Assembly (NCBI GenBank): GCA_037893245.1
Contig: JBAIAA010000704.1
Coordinates: 1,302,001-1,366,000, forward strand
DNA: 64,000 nucleotides
Source: Crossaster papposus
Taxonomy: Eukaryota; Echinodermata; Asteroidea; Velatida; Solasteridae
Direction: 5' to 3'
Each line of letters begins with the position of its first letter. The first letter of the stretch is position 1. Shown here piece after piece: positions 11,722 to 22,500 of the stretch. Made by a program: the position numbers and the translations under genes. The notes below the pieces were generated by a model. It saw nothing but the letters and a program-made list of their open reading frames with translations. It searched no databases and was not told the origin of the DNA.

Positions 11722-12166
11722 CAGGGGTGCGTTCCACTTACGCGAACTGTTTGCGCGAACGTTCGCCAACGTTTTGAGTTGGCGTTAGTTGAAGTGGAAC
11801 GATATTTTAAAAACTACGTTTTCAAAATGGCGGCGCCCAGTGAAAGTGACATCGTTTGGTTCGCTGCTTTTTGTCCAACTCATTATTTTTCTTTAAAAGA
11901 TCCCTGTGAATGCTCAAAACAATCCACCGTTTTATAACAAAAAGTATAAAACGTAAATAAAAACCGTGAAAAGAATCCTGCCGTCTGCTAACCGCTTCGC
12001 CATCATTAACATACGTCACTGGCCAACAGCGAACAGCTCGGAATGTCGTTCGCCGTTTTCGCTAACGTTGGCCAACATAATTGGCGCACATTGCGTTCCA
12101 CTCACGCGAACAACGCTAACGTTGGCCAACGTTGGCAACGTTCGCTGGAGTGGAACGCACCCCTGG
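11722..12166. mobile_element. Inverted-repeat element with CAGGGGTGCGTTCCACT ends
   Basis: It begins CAGGGGTGCGTTCCACTTAC and ends in GGAGTGGAACGCACCCCTG, giving a terminal inverted repeat of about 17 bp. Subterminal AACGTTGGCCAACGTT-like palindromes recur. CAGGG ends resemble hAT-type elements, but no 8-bp target duplication is visible at this copy. Short open frames inside are on both strands and unconvincing. Confidence 0.65.
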
Positions 12167-12169
12167 TTC

Positions 12170-13500
12170 CCGACAGCTTTGCTACCGTTTGATTGTGTCA
12201 ACGGAGCGAGGGGCCAGTGGTGCTGCTAGACGGTCGTCCTAGCTCTGCAGGAGGAGAAAGTTGTTTGTAGGCTACTTACTTCCGCTTAATTATATGACGA
12301 TTGGATTTCAAATGGAAATATTTATGTGCATAATGTGTTATATGTGATATAGAGAGACTTGAACAATCAAGGGAGTACACGTGTAAGTATTGAACAAGTA
12401 AATGCATGGTTATTTCTGTTCTCAAAACTCACCGTAAAAACTGAGTGATATTATTTTCACACATTGATTCATGATGATTGATTGTCGCACCAAGTTTTAT
12501 TGTTAAATAGAACTTCAGAACTAGTCCGGTAGTCCGAGTTATGACCCTAGTTAGTACCGTAGTTATCGCTTTTTTAACATTTGGACATGATCTGGCGATA
12601 TGAGTATTACTAGTACTAGCACGGGGCCGGGCAACATGCATCAGGCCAAATGTGGTTCAAAATTTCGCCACCACCACCAAAAACCCTCAAAATTGCCTTG
12701 ACCTTTCCATGATATGTGTCCAAGATCAACTTCCGGGGCTTCGGCGGTACGGGTACAAAAACGATCAATTCTTGACCTGCAAATCCTGGAAATTCAAGCG
12801 AGTACTGCACATTTGCTGTCTGCAATGATAATTTAGGTCCTTTTTTTAGATATGGATGCGCCGCGCATCATGGGATGTCTGTGATGTCACAGGTCTGGTC
12901 AAAGTGAATCGCTCGTGTCGTAAACAACAAGCGCGCTGCTGGGTTGCAGGGTAAGCAGCGATTGTTTCATGACATGGCACAAGCTGTACTGTGGCTGCCT
13001 GCTGAGTACCTTAAAATACAACCCCACAAATCCACCCATTTTTGATAATTCAAGCAATTACCAATGGCAATGGTGTATTTTACCTCTAAAAATGATTGTC
13101 CTTTACAATGTAAATTATATTGGTCTTATTACAATGTACATACTTTCTAAATTAAAGTCCAACAGTTTGTGTGTTCAGCACCAAGTCTGTTTCAGTGCTA
13201 CATGTACACTGTAATTTGGGATTTTTCTGTGCGTATATACCTACATGTACATGTACATGTGTGTACATGGAGTCGTGTTTCCCCATATTGACAAAGGATC
13301 CCTATTGTGTTTTTCTTTGTTCCTGTACTATAACCTAACCCCATAGACTTATTGTACACTTTAACAACATAATTTTTCTTTTTTTATTAAAAATTGTGAA
13401 TAAATGTTAACAACAAAATTCAACAAAAGACAAATTCCCAAGGACTACACGCTAGCACAAAAAAAACCTGTGAAATAACGCTTAAGGTTATCAAATTTGT
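12170..13500. other. Intergenic sequence, no gene supported
   Basis: A minus-strand open frame at 12616-12825 has a balanced amino-acid composition and could be a fossil coding fragment, but no partner exon or family was recognised. The rest is AT-rich with ACATGTACATGT-type simple sequence near 13240. Confidence 0.3.
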
Positions 13501-13502
13501 CT

Positions 13503-13980
13503 GCTAAAGTTAGCACAACTTTTCAGCTAACTGTTAAGCAGCGCCGTGAAATTGGGCCCTGGTCGGAAATCTCAAGGTCAAAACTGCTCGTAGTCTGTGA
13601 TCTCATCAGAATGCAGCAGAATCCATCTTTCGGACAGGTCAGTTAAACGATATTTACTATAAAATACAACCCCCAAATCCACCCATTCATGATGACGCAA
13701 ACCGAAGCGGGTTCAGGCCGATAGTGACGGGAAGCACACCCACACATTTCTTGCCTTGCTCGCTGCTGACAGACATTTCCGAACTTGAACTTGGCGTGTT
13801 TATGCGTCATCCGTTTTGAATTTGGGGAAAACTTTGCGTTTATATACGTCATCCGGCGCGAACTGGTTAAGCAAATTTTCCCGCTAGGTTAAGCGTGCCT
13901 TTTGCTGTGCTTACTGCTTACGGTCCGGCTCGGTTAGCAGAAAATCGTGTGCTTAGCAGCGTCGTGAAATTAGGCCCTGG
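13503..13980. mobile_element. GGGGCC-family fragments flanking pieces of both TTAA families
   Basis: 13503-13560 ends in GCGCCGTGAAATTGGGCCCT and 13871-13980 ends in GCGTCGTGAAATTAGGCCCT, both like GGGGCC-family right ends. Between them, 13630-13690 matches the interior of the TTAAAGG family (GGACAGGTCAGTTAAACGAT) and 13697-13870 is the right part of a TTAACCAG-family element ending CCGGCGCGAACTGGTTAA. This is a nested, rearranged cluster. Confidence 0.6.
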
Positions 13981-14315
13981 TGACACTAAGCAGGGGTTGT
14001 CACTTTAACAAATATGCAGTTTGCTGCGTGTGGCAGGGAACTCACAGAATACTCCTAGGGGGGTTAGGGTTAAAATATTGACAATGTTTTTCTATGGCCT
14101 GTCTGTCAATTCAACAGCGATCGGGTTTCTGTGCTGCAATCACAGCTAAGGAAGCACTTGTGAGCGGGCGCAGGAAGTGCGAAGTGACGTAGGTACTACA
14201 CTGGATGCGAATAATGAAAGACAATTCTGCTCCCGTGTCCGATTTCATTTCAGGACGAATTTCTGATAGGCTTGCATTTACATGTAATCACAAACCTGTA
14301 ATTGACTGCCTGAAG

Positions 14316-14682
14316 TTAAAGGTAGAATACACCATTGGTAATTGCTTGAATTATCATGAATAGGTAGATTTTGGTGTTGTAATTAATAGTAAATATCGTT
14401 TAACTGACATGTTCAAAGTTTTACAATCATGGATGCCGAGAAAAGCACGAATAACAGCGTTTGTTTTCAACTGGCGTCTAGCAGTTATTCTTATGTTATT
14501 TGTGGTTTTTTTGCGATCGTCATCCTTATACAATTTTATTTTTCAGAATAATTACAGGATATCTAGCGCGATCATTTGGCTGCATGCCTAGAATCATTAT
14601 TTACTTTCAGATGAGTAAGATATTTCTTAATATTTCGGCAGTAAATTTTTCGATATCTGCAAATGGTGTATCCTACCTTTAA
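14316..14682. mobile_element. TTAAAGGTAGTATACACC-family element, complete copy
   Basis: This 367-bp copy starts TTAAAGGTAGAATACACC and ends GGTGTATCCTACCTTTAA, with terminal inverted repeats of about 20 bp that include TTAA. The interior contains GGATGCCGAGAAAAGCACGA, shared by all family members. It has no coding sequence. TTAA at both ends suggests piggyBac- or Kolobok-type mobilisation, but no autonomous partner lies in this window. Other members: 14751-16039, 16929-17519 (pair), 20550-20847, 28934-29292, 39415-39731 and 9601-10234. Confidence 0.8.
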
Positions 14683-14750
14683 AGTTCTACGAGTATGAAA
14701 TAGTCTTGCAAATGGCCCAGCACTGCATCAAATTCACCCTTTGCAAACTT

Positions 14751-16039
14751 GGACCATTGGTAATTGCTTGAATTATCATAAATAGGTAGATTTTGGGGGT
14801 TGTAATTATTAGTAAATATACTTTAACTGACCTGTCCGAAGTTTTACAATCATGGATGCCGAGAAAAGCACGAATAATAGCGTTTGTTTTCAACTAGCGT
14901 CGAGCAGTTATTCTTATGTTATTTTTGTTTTTTCGCGATCGCCGTCCTTCAGAATAATTACAGGATATCTAGAGTGCAATCATTTGGCTGGATGCCTAGA
15001 ATCATTATTTACTTTCAGATGAGTAAAATCAGTCCTTCTGATTTGAGGCGTGCGATCGCACCCCCACGCCATCGCACGCCTAAAAGCTTCCCCAGGAGTG
15101 CGAATAATCGCACGCCTTAATCCCTCTGCACCACACGCCTCAATGTACATTTCAACCTTTTAATTTGTGAAATAAAATACGTCAGTGATTTAGGGAAAAA
15201 AGGAAAAAATTACGCCCACCGTATTTTGTATTGATCAACTTAGTGCCGGTAGCGCGGAACGGATTTCGCTGGCTGACAGTCTGCCTTGTCCCATGTACGT
15301 ACAATTTGACCATTGACGAAAGCACGTGCGAAGCATGCACGTGTACCTGGTACCACACTACACTGAAAGATTACACGCACAGGCCGTTTTCTAAACCCCA
15401 GCTTAGGGCTCAATCTCCGACTCTCAGCGGTTCCATCACCATTGCCAAACTGCACGAACAAGTCAAAATTAACAGAGGCGCAGGCAAAGCTGGAGTTTGG
15501 AAAAGGCCACACACTCGCACGGCTGTATTTTGTGTGGGACAAACTGATTGGTCTTTGGCAATGCCTTGACGTGGTTTCGGCCAATCGTGTTTAAGTTCAC
15601 AAGTACTCTCGGCGTGCTGGCATGCGCGACAGCGCTACATGTAGTCTGGTGCCGTTTAATTTGCGGTGACTATAGTGAGTGGTATTGAGTAGTAACGCTA
15701 TTGCGTGGTAACTTTTGTTGCAAAAGACTTCACAAGTTGGGTATTCCTTTTAAAAATGTAGGCCAGTAGTAGTACCTGTATTGTTTGGTGGATGTCATCA
15801 TGGGGGATGCGAGCGCCAGTGCATGTTTGGTGGATACGTGTGCTTTATACCTGTACCTTGATTTAAGCCCCAGCTTGAACCACCGATAGCTTTGCAAAAT
15901 CACACCCCTAGAAAATCCAGGTGTGCCTTTTTCCACACGCCTGGGATTTTCAAATCAGAAGGACTGTAAAATATTTCTTAATAATTCGGCAGTAAATTTT
16001 TTGATATCTGCAAATGGTGTATCCTACTTGTACCTTTAA
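14751..16039. mobile_element. TTAAAGG-family element split by a 937-bp insertion
   Basis: This copy lacks the left TTAA end and starts within the CCATTGGTAATTGCTTGAAT block. It is interrupted at 15030-15966 and resumes to end at TACCTTTAA (16039). The 70 bp after it (16040-16112, GTTCTACGAGTATGAAATAG onward) match the 70 bp after the previous copy (14683-14754), so the two copies plus flank are a tandem duplication rather than independent insertions. Confidence 0.75.
15030..15966. mobile_element. Element with CAGTCCTTCTGATTTGA ends and a visible target duplication
   Basis: The ends are CAGTCCTTCTGATTTGA and its exact complement TCAAATCAGAAGGACTG. TAAAAT (or GTAAAAT) is repeated immediately outside both ends at 15024-15029 and 15967-15972, and the uninterrupted sister copy confirms the empty site. 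The interior includes a smaller CCAAACCCC-type palindrome (about 15382-15510) and open frames of 112-114 codons on both strands, which overlap and match nothing recognised. Confidence 0.75.
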
Positions 16040-16112
16040 AGTTCTACGAGTATGAAATAGTCTTGCAAATGGCCCGGTACTGCATCAAATTTCACCCTTT
16101 GCAAACTTGGAC

Positions 16113-16928
16113 TTAATTGCTTTATTACATAAAGTAAGACAAATTACATTTCTATACATACTGTAGAACATATGATTGATATGTCAGTCTATTTTTTAAT
16201 TCTCTATGGAAATTCCTAATGGATTTGCATAGTTCATATGAAGGCTGTGCTTGTTCATCATTGTTCTTCCCTAGGGTTCCTTTTAGCAAGCAGTGCCTTT
16301 GATTGAAATGTTGTCTCGTGACCTGGTTCTTAGTTTAGCACAGAGTTTGTTTATATATTGGACTTGCATACGTGTAAAACATGATGTAGGCCTACATGTA
16401 CATGTACATAAAATACCAGAAAGGGATTGGAACACAATTTTAGCCTGTAGACATCTTTTTAAAGAAAACCTTCATACTTGTACGTGTATGTGTGCGTTTG
16501 TACTTTGTTTATGGTGTAAATGGAGGATACATGCCTGGCAACACGAAGGTGAATTGGGGTTAGGATTAGAATTGAGGACGTCCTCGATTGAGATTTGTGT
16601 ACAAAACCAATGTAGTACAAACAAAGAAAATCATCGAGAGAAACAAAAGAAATCCTCGATCACTTTAAACAAACGTTTATAGGTACACGTATTATGTGTG
16701 CACACAGACATTTATATACCGGTACCTATGATCTCAATAAGGGGAGTTGTTACAATTTATTGAGACAAACAAACGCTGCAATTATTATGGATTTAGGTAA
16801 TTATGTAACATTTTAATTAATGTTGTTCATTTGAATTTTTTTAATTAAGATGTCTTTTAATTAATTGAAATACAAAATAGTATCCTCTTATAAAAATAAA
16901 ATCTCTTATAAAAAAAACACTTTTAAAT
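16113..16928. other. AT-rich spacer, no gene supported
   Basis: An open frame of about 129 codons at 16293-16682 begins at a GTG, has no splice-linked partner and no recognisable motif. I see nothing else. Confidence 0.3.
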
Positions 16929-17519
16929 TTAAAGGTAGTATACACCATTGGTAATTGCTTGAATTATCATGAATGGGTATATTTGGGGGGTTGTATTTCA
17001 TAGTAAATATCGTTTAACTGACTTTTCCGAAGTTTTACAATCCTGGATGCCGAGAAAAGCACGAAAAACAGCGCTTGTTTTCAACCGGGGTCGAGCAGTT
17101 TTTCTTATGTTATCTTTGTTTTTTCGCTCTCGCCGTCCGTAGTATACACCATTTGCAGATATCGAAAAAATTTACTACCGAATTATTAAGAAATATCTTA
17201 CTTATTTAAAAGTAAATAATGATTGTAGGCATCCAGCAAAATAAGGGCCCTAGATATCCTGTAATTGTTCCAAAAAATTGAATTGTATAAACCAAAATTC
17301 ATTCTCGCCGTCCGGCGAGCGCGAAAAAACAAAGATAACATAAGAATAACTGCTCGACTCCGGTGGAAAACAAACGCTGTTTTTCATGCTTTTCTCGGCA
17401 TCCATGAATGTAAAAATTCGGACAGGTCAGTTAAACGATATTTACTATAAAATACAACCCCCCAAATCCACCTATTCCTGATAATTCAAAAAATTACCAA
17501 TGGTGTATACTACCTTTAA
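16929..17519. mobile_element. Head-to-head pair of TTAAAGG-family elements (snapback palindrome)
   Basis: The first copy runs rightward from TTAAAGGTAGTATACACC at 16929 and breaks off near 17145. A second, complete copy in the opposite orientation follows, from about 17146 to TACCTTTAA at 17519. The pair forms an imperfect palindrome of nearly 600 bp. Confidence 0.75.
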
Positions 17520-18390
17520 ATCACAATTTAAAATTAGTTATTACAAAAATCAATGTGATTCAGATATAAGAACCCTGATTATAGACTATGATTTAAAGCA
17601 GAACAGTCTTATTAGTCAGATTAAGGAATTGGCTTAAAAATGTCCTGTAGGCAAAGCTGAAAGTAAAGCTCAGGTTTCGAAAAAAGCTCAGTCCCTCAGC
17701 ATGTGGGGGAATGTCTGACACACCTGTCACTGGGGAGGCTGAGGGTCAAAGGGTCAACCTATTTTTAGATCAGAGGGATGTGTGCTTGTGTTCGCTACAG
17801 GCTGGTTAGTGAGCTGTCACCGGAGGGGACCGGTATTGAAAAGATGCAGAAAAGTGCTTATGAGCGCAGAATATTTGCTAAGGAAATAGGTTACCAGCCA
17901 AACTTTAGCATGCATACTTATTATGACTGGTTTCCAGCTGAGATACATTTACATCAAATTTATTAGGCAGTGTTTCCTGCTTAGCAGTTCCAGGAAATTT
18001 GGCCACCTGCTGGAAATACCAGTATTGTGTACAATGTACGTGTAAATGTACATGTATGCTGTGTATGCGTGTTGTTTGAAATAATAAAATACCTACTGCG
18101 GTGTGTGGTTTCAGAACCGCTGTTATTGTAACAAACATACTCGTGTAGTGCACAGTATGTGTACTATTCTTGTTGTAGAAAGAACCGTTTTTGGAAATTA
18201 TAAATCTAAATCTAAAGGCATTTTGTGTTTGAATGTCATCAAGGCAACTTTTCACGCCAGTGCATATTTTCACGGTGCGAATTCCCAAAAGTTGAACACA
18301 TTTCAACTCTGGGGAATTTTTTAGTGCATGCTTGTGACGTACGAAAGCATAAATTCTTTAATTAAGCTATTTTTTGTTCTTCTTTTACAG
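17520..18390. other. Spacer upstream of SYK with repeat fragments
   Basis: 17860-18005 is a diverged GGGGCC-family fragment (GGTTACCAGCCAAA, then CCTGCTTAGCAGTTCC). 18235-18350 is a fragment of the GTTGAACACATTTCAA family. No coding exon was recognised. Confidence 0.45.
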
Positions 18391-19113
18391 ATACTGAAGA
18401 AGCCAACACAAGTACACAAAGAGAAAAGAAGCAATTGATTTCGGAGAGAGAAATTTCTGTCGCAACAGCCTGGATGAAAGCGTAACTGCCGAGTTTTCTC
18501 TCATCAGTTGGCCTCGGAACAACAGCTTCAAAGCTGGTAGTTTTTGCCAGTCGATTTCACCAACTCTGTGTGTGTTGGAAAATTAAATTATTGACAGTGG
18601 ATGCCTCTCGTTAGCAGTGACGGAACCGCCGTTCGTCCGTTGTGCAATATGAGGAAGGATGGAAGTAGATGAGGTATCCTTTGAGAGGCGACTCAGAATG
18701 ACCTCATGATAGGAATGGTTTAAAGTCCACGTCTGCTTGGCCTGGCAGGTTTGGATCAGGTCACTGTCTCCAGAAATCGTTTCTGCGCTACCGCCGACAA
18801 TTTCAATTAATTCTCATTGCGAATAAGGTCAGGAACTCCCGTAAACACTAAACAAAAAAGTGGAGAGGTGTGCTTGGTAGACTAAAGGGATGCAGTTTTG
18901 CGGATGGTGAGAGTTTCAGGCGATAGAAGAAAATATGGCACTGTAGTTGAACTATTGGAATATTAGTAATGAGTAGTCTGCAGTAAGCAATTTAAGCATG
19001 TGATTTTGCTGTATTTTAGGTCAAGAACACTTGCTAAAACAAAATTAAGACGTCTGTCGGAAGATTTGGGCAGGTTTTCAAGTTTAGGACTGTGAGTTAA
19101 ACATTTTGTTACT
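18391..19113 (+). promoter_or_regulatory. Probable SYK 5' leader region
   Basis: Two polypyrimidine-AG acceptors (after 18390, TTCTTTTACAG, and after 19019, TGTATTTTAG) suggest non-coding 5' exons before the coding start. An in-frame TGA at 19093-19095 closes the frame upstream of ATG 19114, supporting that start. Transcription start and exact leader exons cannot be determined. Confidence 0.4.
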
Positions 19114-19563
19114 ATGATGAACGGAGCTCATGGAACCTCAAAGAGGTTCGGGGACACTAGTCCCAAGGACCCCATCGCGGTGCGCTACTACCACGGCCGG
19201 ATAACGCGGGAGGAGGCCGAGGCCCGACTACGCCACAGCGGCTGCGTGCAGGGCGACTACCTCCTGCGGGACAGCCTGGGCAAGGAGGGCCACTACGCCA
19301 TCTCGCTGTGCTTCGACGGCAACATCTACCACTATGCCATTGAGCGGCAGCACGGCGGCGGGGTGGCCATCAAGGACGGTAACCGGTTCGCCGGTCCCGT
19401 GGAGCTGGTCCAGCACCACGAGAAGAAGCTGGACGGCCTGCTGTGCCTGCTGGAGCGACCCTGCTGCCTGTCCGACGGCCAGAAACCCAGAGCCTACGGT
19501 GACCTCTCGCACGAAGACATGGAAAACGAGATTGCACTAGTGGCACAGAACCAGGGACTCTCG
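19114..19563 (+). CDS. SYK: SYK exon 1: N-terminal SH2 domain
   Basis: A single 450-nt exon (150 codons) holds the whole N-terminal SH2 domain. It starts [15 protein letters not shown] at residues 25-39; the phosphotyrosine-binding arginine is in GDYLLRDS (Arg52), followed by the HYAIER strand (around the usual HYxIxR position) and the [10 protein letters not shown] end. The exon is strikingly GC-rich with GC-ending codons compared with the other SYK exons. The donor is TCG|GTAGGT. The ATG at 19114 is chosen because of the upstream in-frame stop at 19093; a second ATG follows immediately. Confidence 0.95.
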
Positions 19564-22500
19564 GTAGGTCATCTTGAAATTTTGTTCGGATGTTCAATCT
19601 CAATGTTTTAAAGACGTGATAAACACGTCACGAGCAAGGCCCGAAATATGTGGGTGTGCTTCCTGGCAATATCGACCTGAACCTGCTTCGGATCGAGTTT
19701 CCTTAAAAATAATCCCGCCCCTCGGCTCGGTAATGTTAAAATAATCCTGCGCGAACTGGTTAACCCTAACCCCCTAGGCTCTCGCACTAGGAAGCATACC
19801 AAACCTAACAAACTTCAACAGCTCACACATGTTCAGTAATTTTTGGTACACTGTACTGAACCTAACAGTACTAAACCTGCCAAACTCCAACAGTTGAAGT
19901 TTTATTGACTTGGAACAGTGATAACTGGCCAGTGGTATTATGTGTTTTAATGGGGACACACATACAAGGTGTAAGTGTACTTACAGTTGACCAGGAACTG
20001 TGCCGTGACAATGTGGGCCACTCACGTATAAATGCCTGTGCATTCTCAAAATTTCTAAAATGTTGACAAGTCTCATGCCTTTCTGTCCTGAACCTCACAG
20101 AATTCAACAGGGTCTCCCTGGGCCTTTGGTACTGAGTCAAACAAAGTCTAACAACAAGTTGTTACGGTTTGGTACCAAACCTGCCAAAACCTAGCGAAAG
20201 CTGCAGTTGGAGTTTGATGGGTTTGGGGTAGTTAGGGTTAAGGAGAGATGCATAGTATGTGAAACATGGTGACATTTCTACACACGTTACATGTGTATCA
20301 ACATGCTGAAAATTTTATTCTTGAGCAAATTGCTGTGACTCATGTTCATATGGGTGACTATGATTGGATTGGATTGTGTACATTTGTACAATCAATCTCG
20401 GTCGAAATGACTCACCCTGCATTTTAAATGTTGCATTTGTTTTGCTTTGCGAGTATTATTGTTTATATTGACAGTGTAATCAGTTAGGCATTACATCATA
20501 CATGTGTATACCTACATTGTAGTGTGGACATTTCTTTGTATTTGTCTATTTAAAGGTAGGATACCCCATTGGTAATTGCTTGAATAATTATGAATGGGTG
20601 GACTTGTCCGTGGTTTTACAATCATGGATGCCATAAAAAGCACAGTAAACGCGTTATTTTTTTTTGGGCTGGCGATCGAAAATTTTGTTTGATAAAATTA
20701 TATTTTTCGGAATAATTACAAGATATTTAGCACAATCATTTTGCTGGACGCCTACAATCGTTATTTACTTTCAAATAAGTAAGATATCTCCTAATAATTC
20801 GGTAGTAATTTGTTTCAATATCTGCAAACGGTGTATCATACCTTTAAGAATTCTTGGCATAAATAATACATTTTTCTGGTACCCAGATATTTCTTTCACC
20901 CCAAAAACATTAATCTTCTCTTCAAGTGTTTGCCTTTAATCTGCAACCGATGACCCGAATCAGATTTTCCTTCTGAAGCCCTATTTCAGAAAGAGTGAAA
21001 CGCTGTGTGGACATGTGCGAGTCCACACATAGAAGTGGGTAAATGCCGTCAATAGGGGACGGGGCATTGTCCGACCGTCTTCCCTCTTTTGTTTGTACTC
21101 TAACGTTTTCGGATGATCGCCATAGGATTTGCACACGAGTCTGAATCGGGGACCTTTGCGGAATAGGGGACCCCATTGTTCCCTTTGTCATACGTCCCCT
21201 ATTTCAATCAAAAACAAACGCAGCATTTTTGTTTTGTGTATTGTACGGACATCTTTTGTTCGCAGTTGCACACATGGTGAATGCATGGATAAGTGGCAAC
21301 GATATATGTTTAAAAAAATCAAACAATGAATTGTTCAAGACTTTTTGTTTGCGTTTTTCTTTTTTTGTTATTCCTTATGAGAGAGAGATACTATTAAGAA
21401 AGCCATAACCGTTTCCAGGCCTTGCGCTAACTTTTTTTCCTGGGTAGCCCACCGGGCTAGCAAACTGCAGATTTTACTAGCCCAATTACATTTTTGCTAG
21501 CCCGTTTGCACAATGCAAACTATTTGTTCAGCGCGCGCACGTACACAAACGTACATCCATAGTAACGTACACAGAGGGCGCTATTCTGAACAGACTCTGT
21601 ATCAGACGCTACTACTAGTGACATCGCAGAACGCTCATGTACTATACAGCTACGCAGTGGGCTGTTTTGGTAAGAAAGGCTGAATGATGTAAACAAGAAT
21701 TGTGCACATATGTGCGGTACCCAACACCGTAGTTTATACTATACTAATTTCACTGAAACCCACCAGTCTACTCTGTTCGTAAGATCGCAGTGCACTGCAT
21801 GCACGCGTGGATCGAGCTCTCCCAGGCTATCGATAATCATGCCGAAAAACACAAACAAAAGACTGTTTATACTCAGTTTATTTTGATCCGATATTTATTT
21901 AATACACAAAAAGACAATAACAATTTTAACATGTATTTTGATCTAAACCTTTACAGGTAGGTTACTTAATTTTTCACTAGCCCACCGGGCAACCAAGGAA
22001 GTTGGTCTGGGTAGCCCGGAGCAGTTTTTGCTAGACTTTGTACGCCGGGCTAGTACTATTTGGAGGCCTGGTTTCTAGTTTGAGGTTTTTCCCCTTGGTT
22101 ATTTCTTATGACAGAGAGACACTATTCATCCAAAATCCATAGCCTCTAGCCGTTTCCTGTTTGACCAAGGTTTTTTCCTTTGCATATTCCTTATGACAGA
22201 GAGACACTATTCATCAAAAATCTATAGCCTCTAACCGTTCCCAGTTTGACTGAGTTTTTTTTCCCCTTTGCATATTCGTTATGACAGAGAGACACTATCC
22301 AGAAAGCCATAGCCTCCAATCGTTCCCAGTTTGACAGACTCGTCAAGAGCATACTCCACCAGGAGAGGCCGTGGTTCCACGGCCAGCTGACCCGGACTGA
22401 AGCCGAGCAACGCATCGTCATGTCGGGACTGCAAGAAGGCAAATTCCTGTGAGTTAATGTTTGATAGTGTCTGGTAAACAGAGCATAGCCGGTATAGCCA

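Noticed and set aside
12616..12825. 70-codon minus-strand frame with protein-like composition
   Set aside because: No family recognised, no splice-linked partner found; may be a fossil fragment but not supportable as a gene.
15231..15584. Overlapping 112-114-codon frames on both strands
   Set aside because: They lie inside a non-autonomous element, overlap each other and show no protein pattern.
16293..16682. 129-codon plus-strand frame
   Set aside because: Starts at GTG in a eukaryotic context, no motif, no introns or partner exons.
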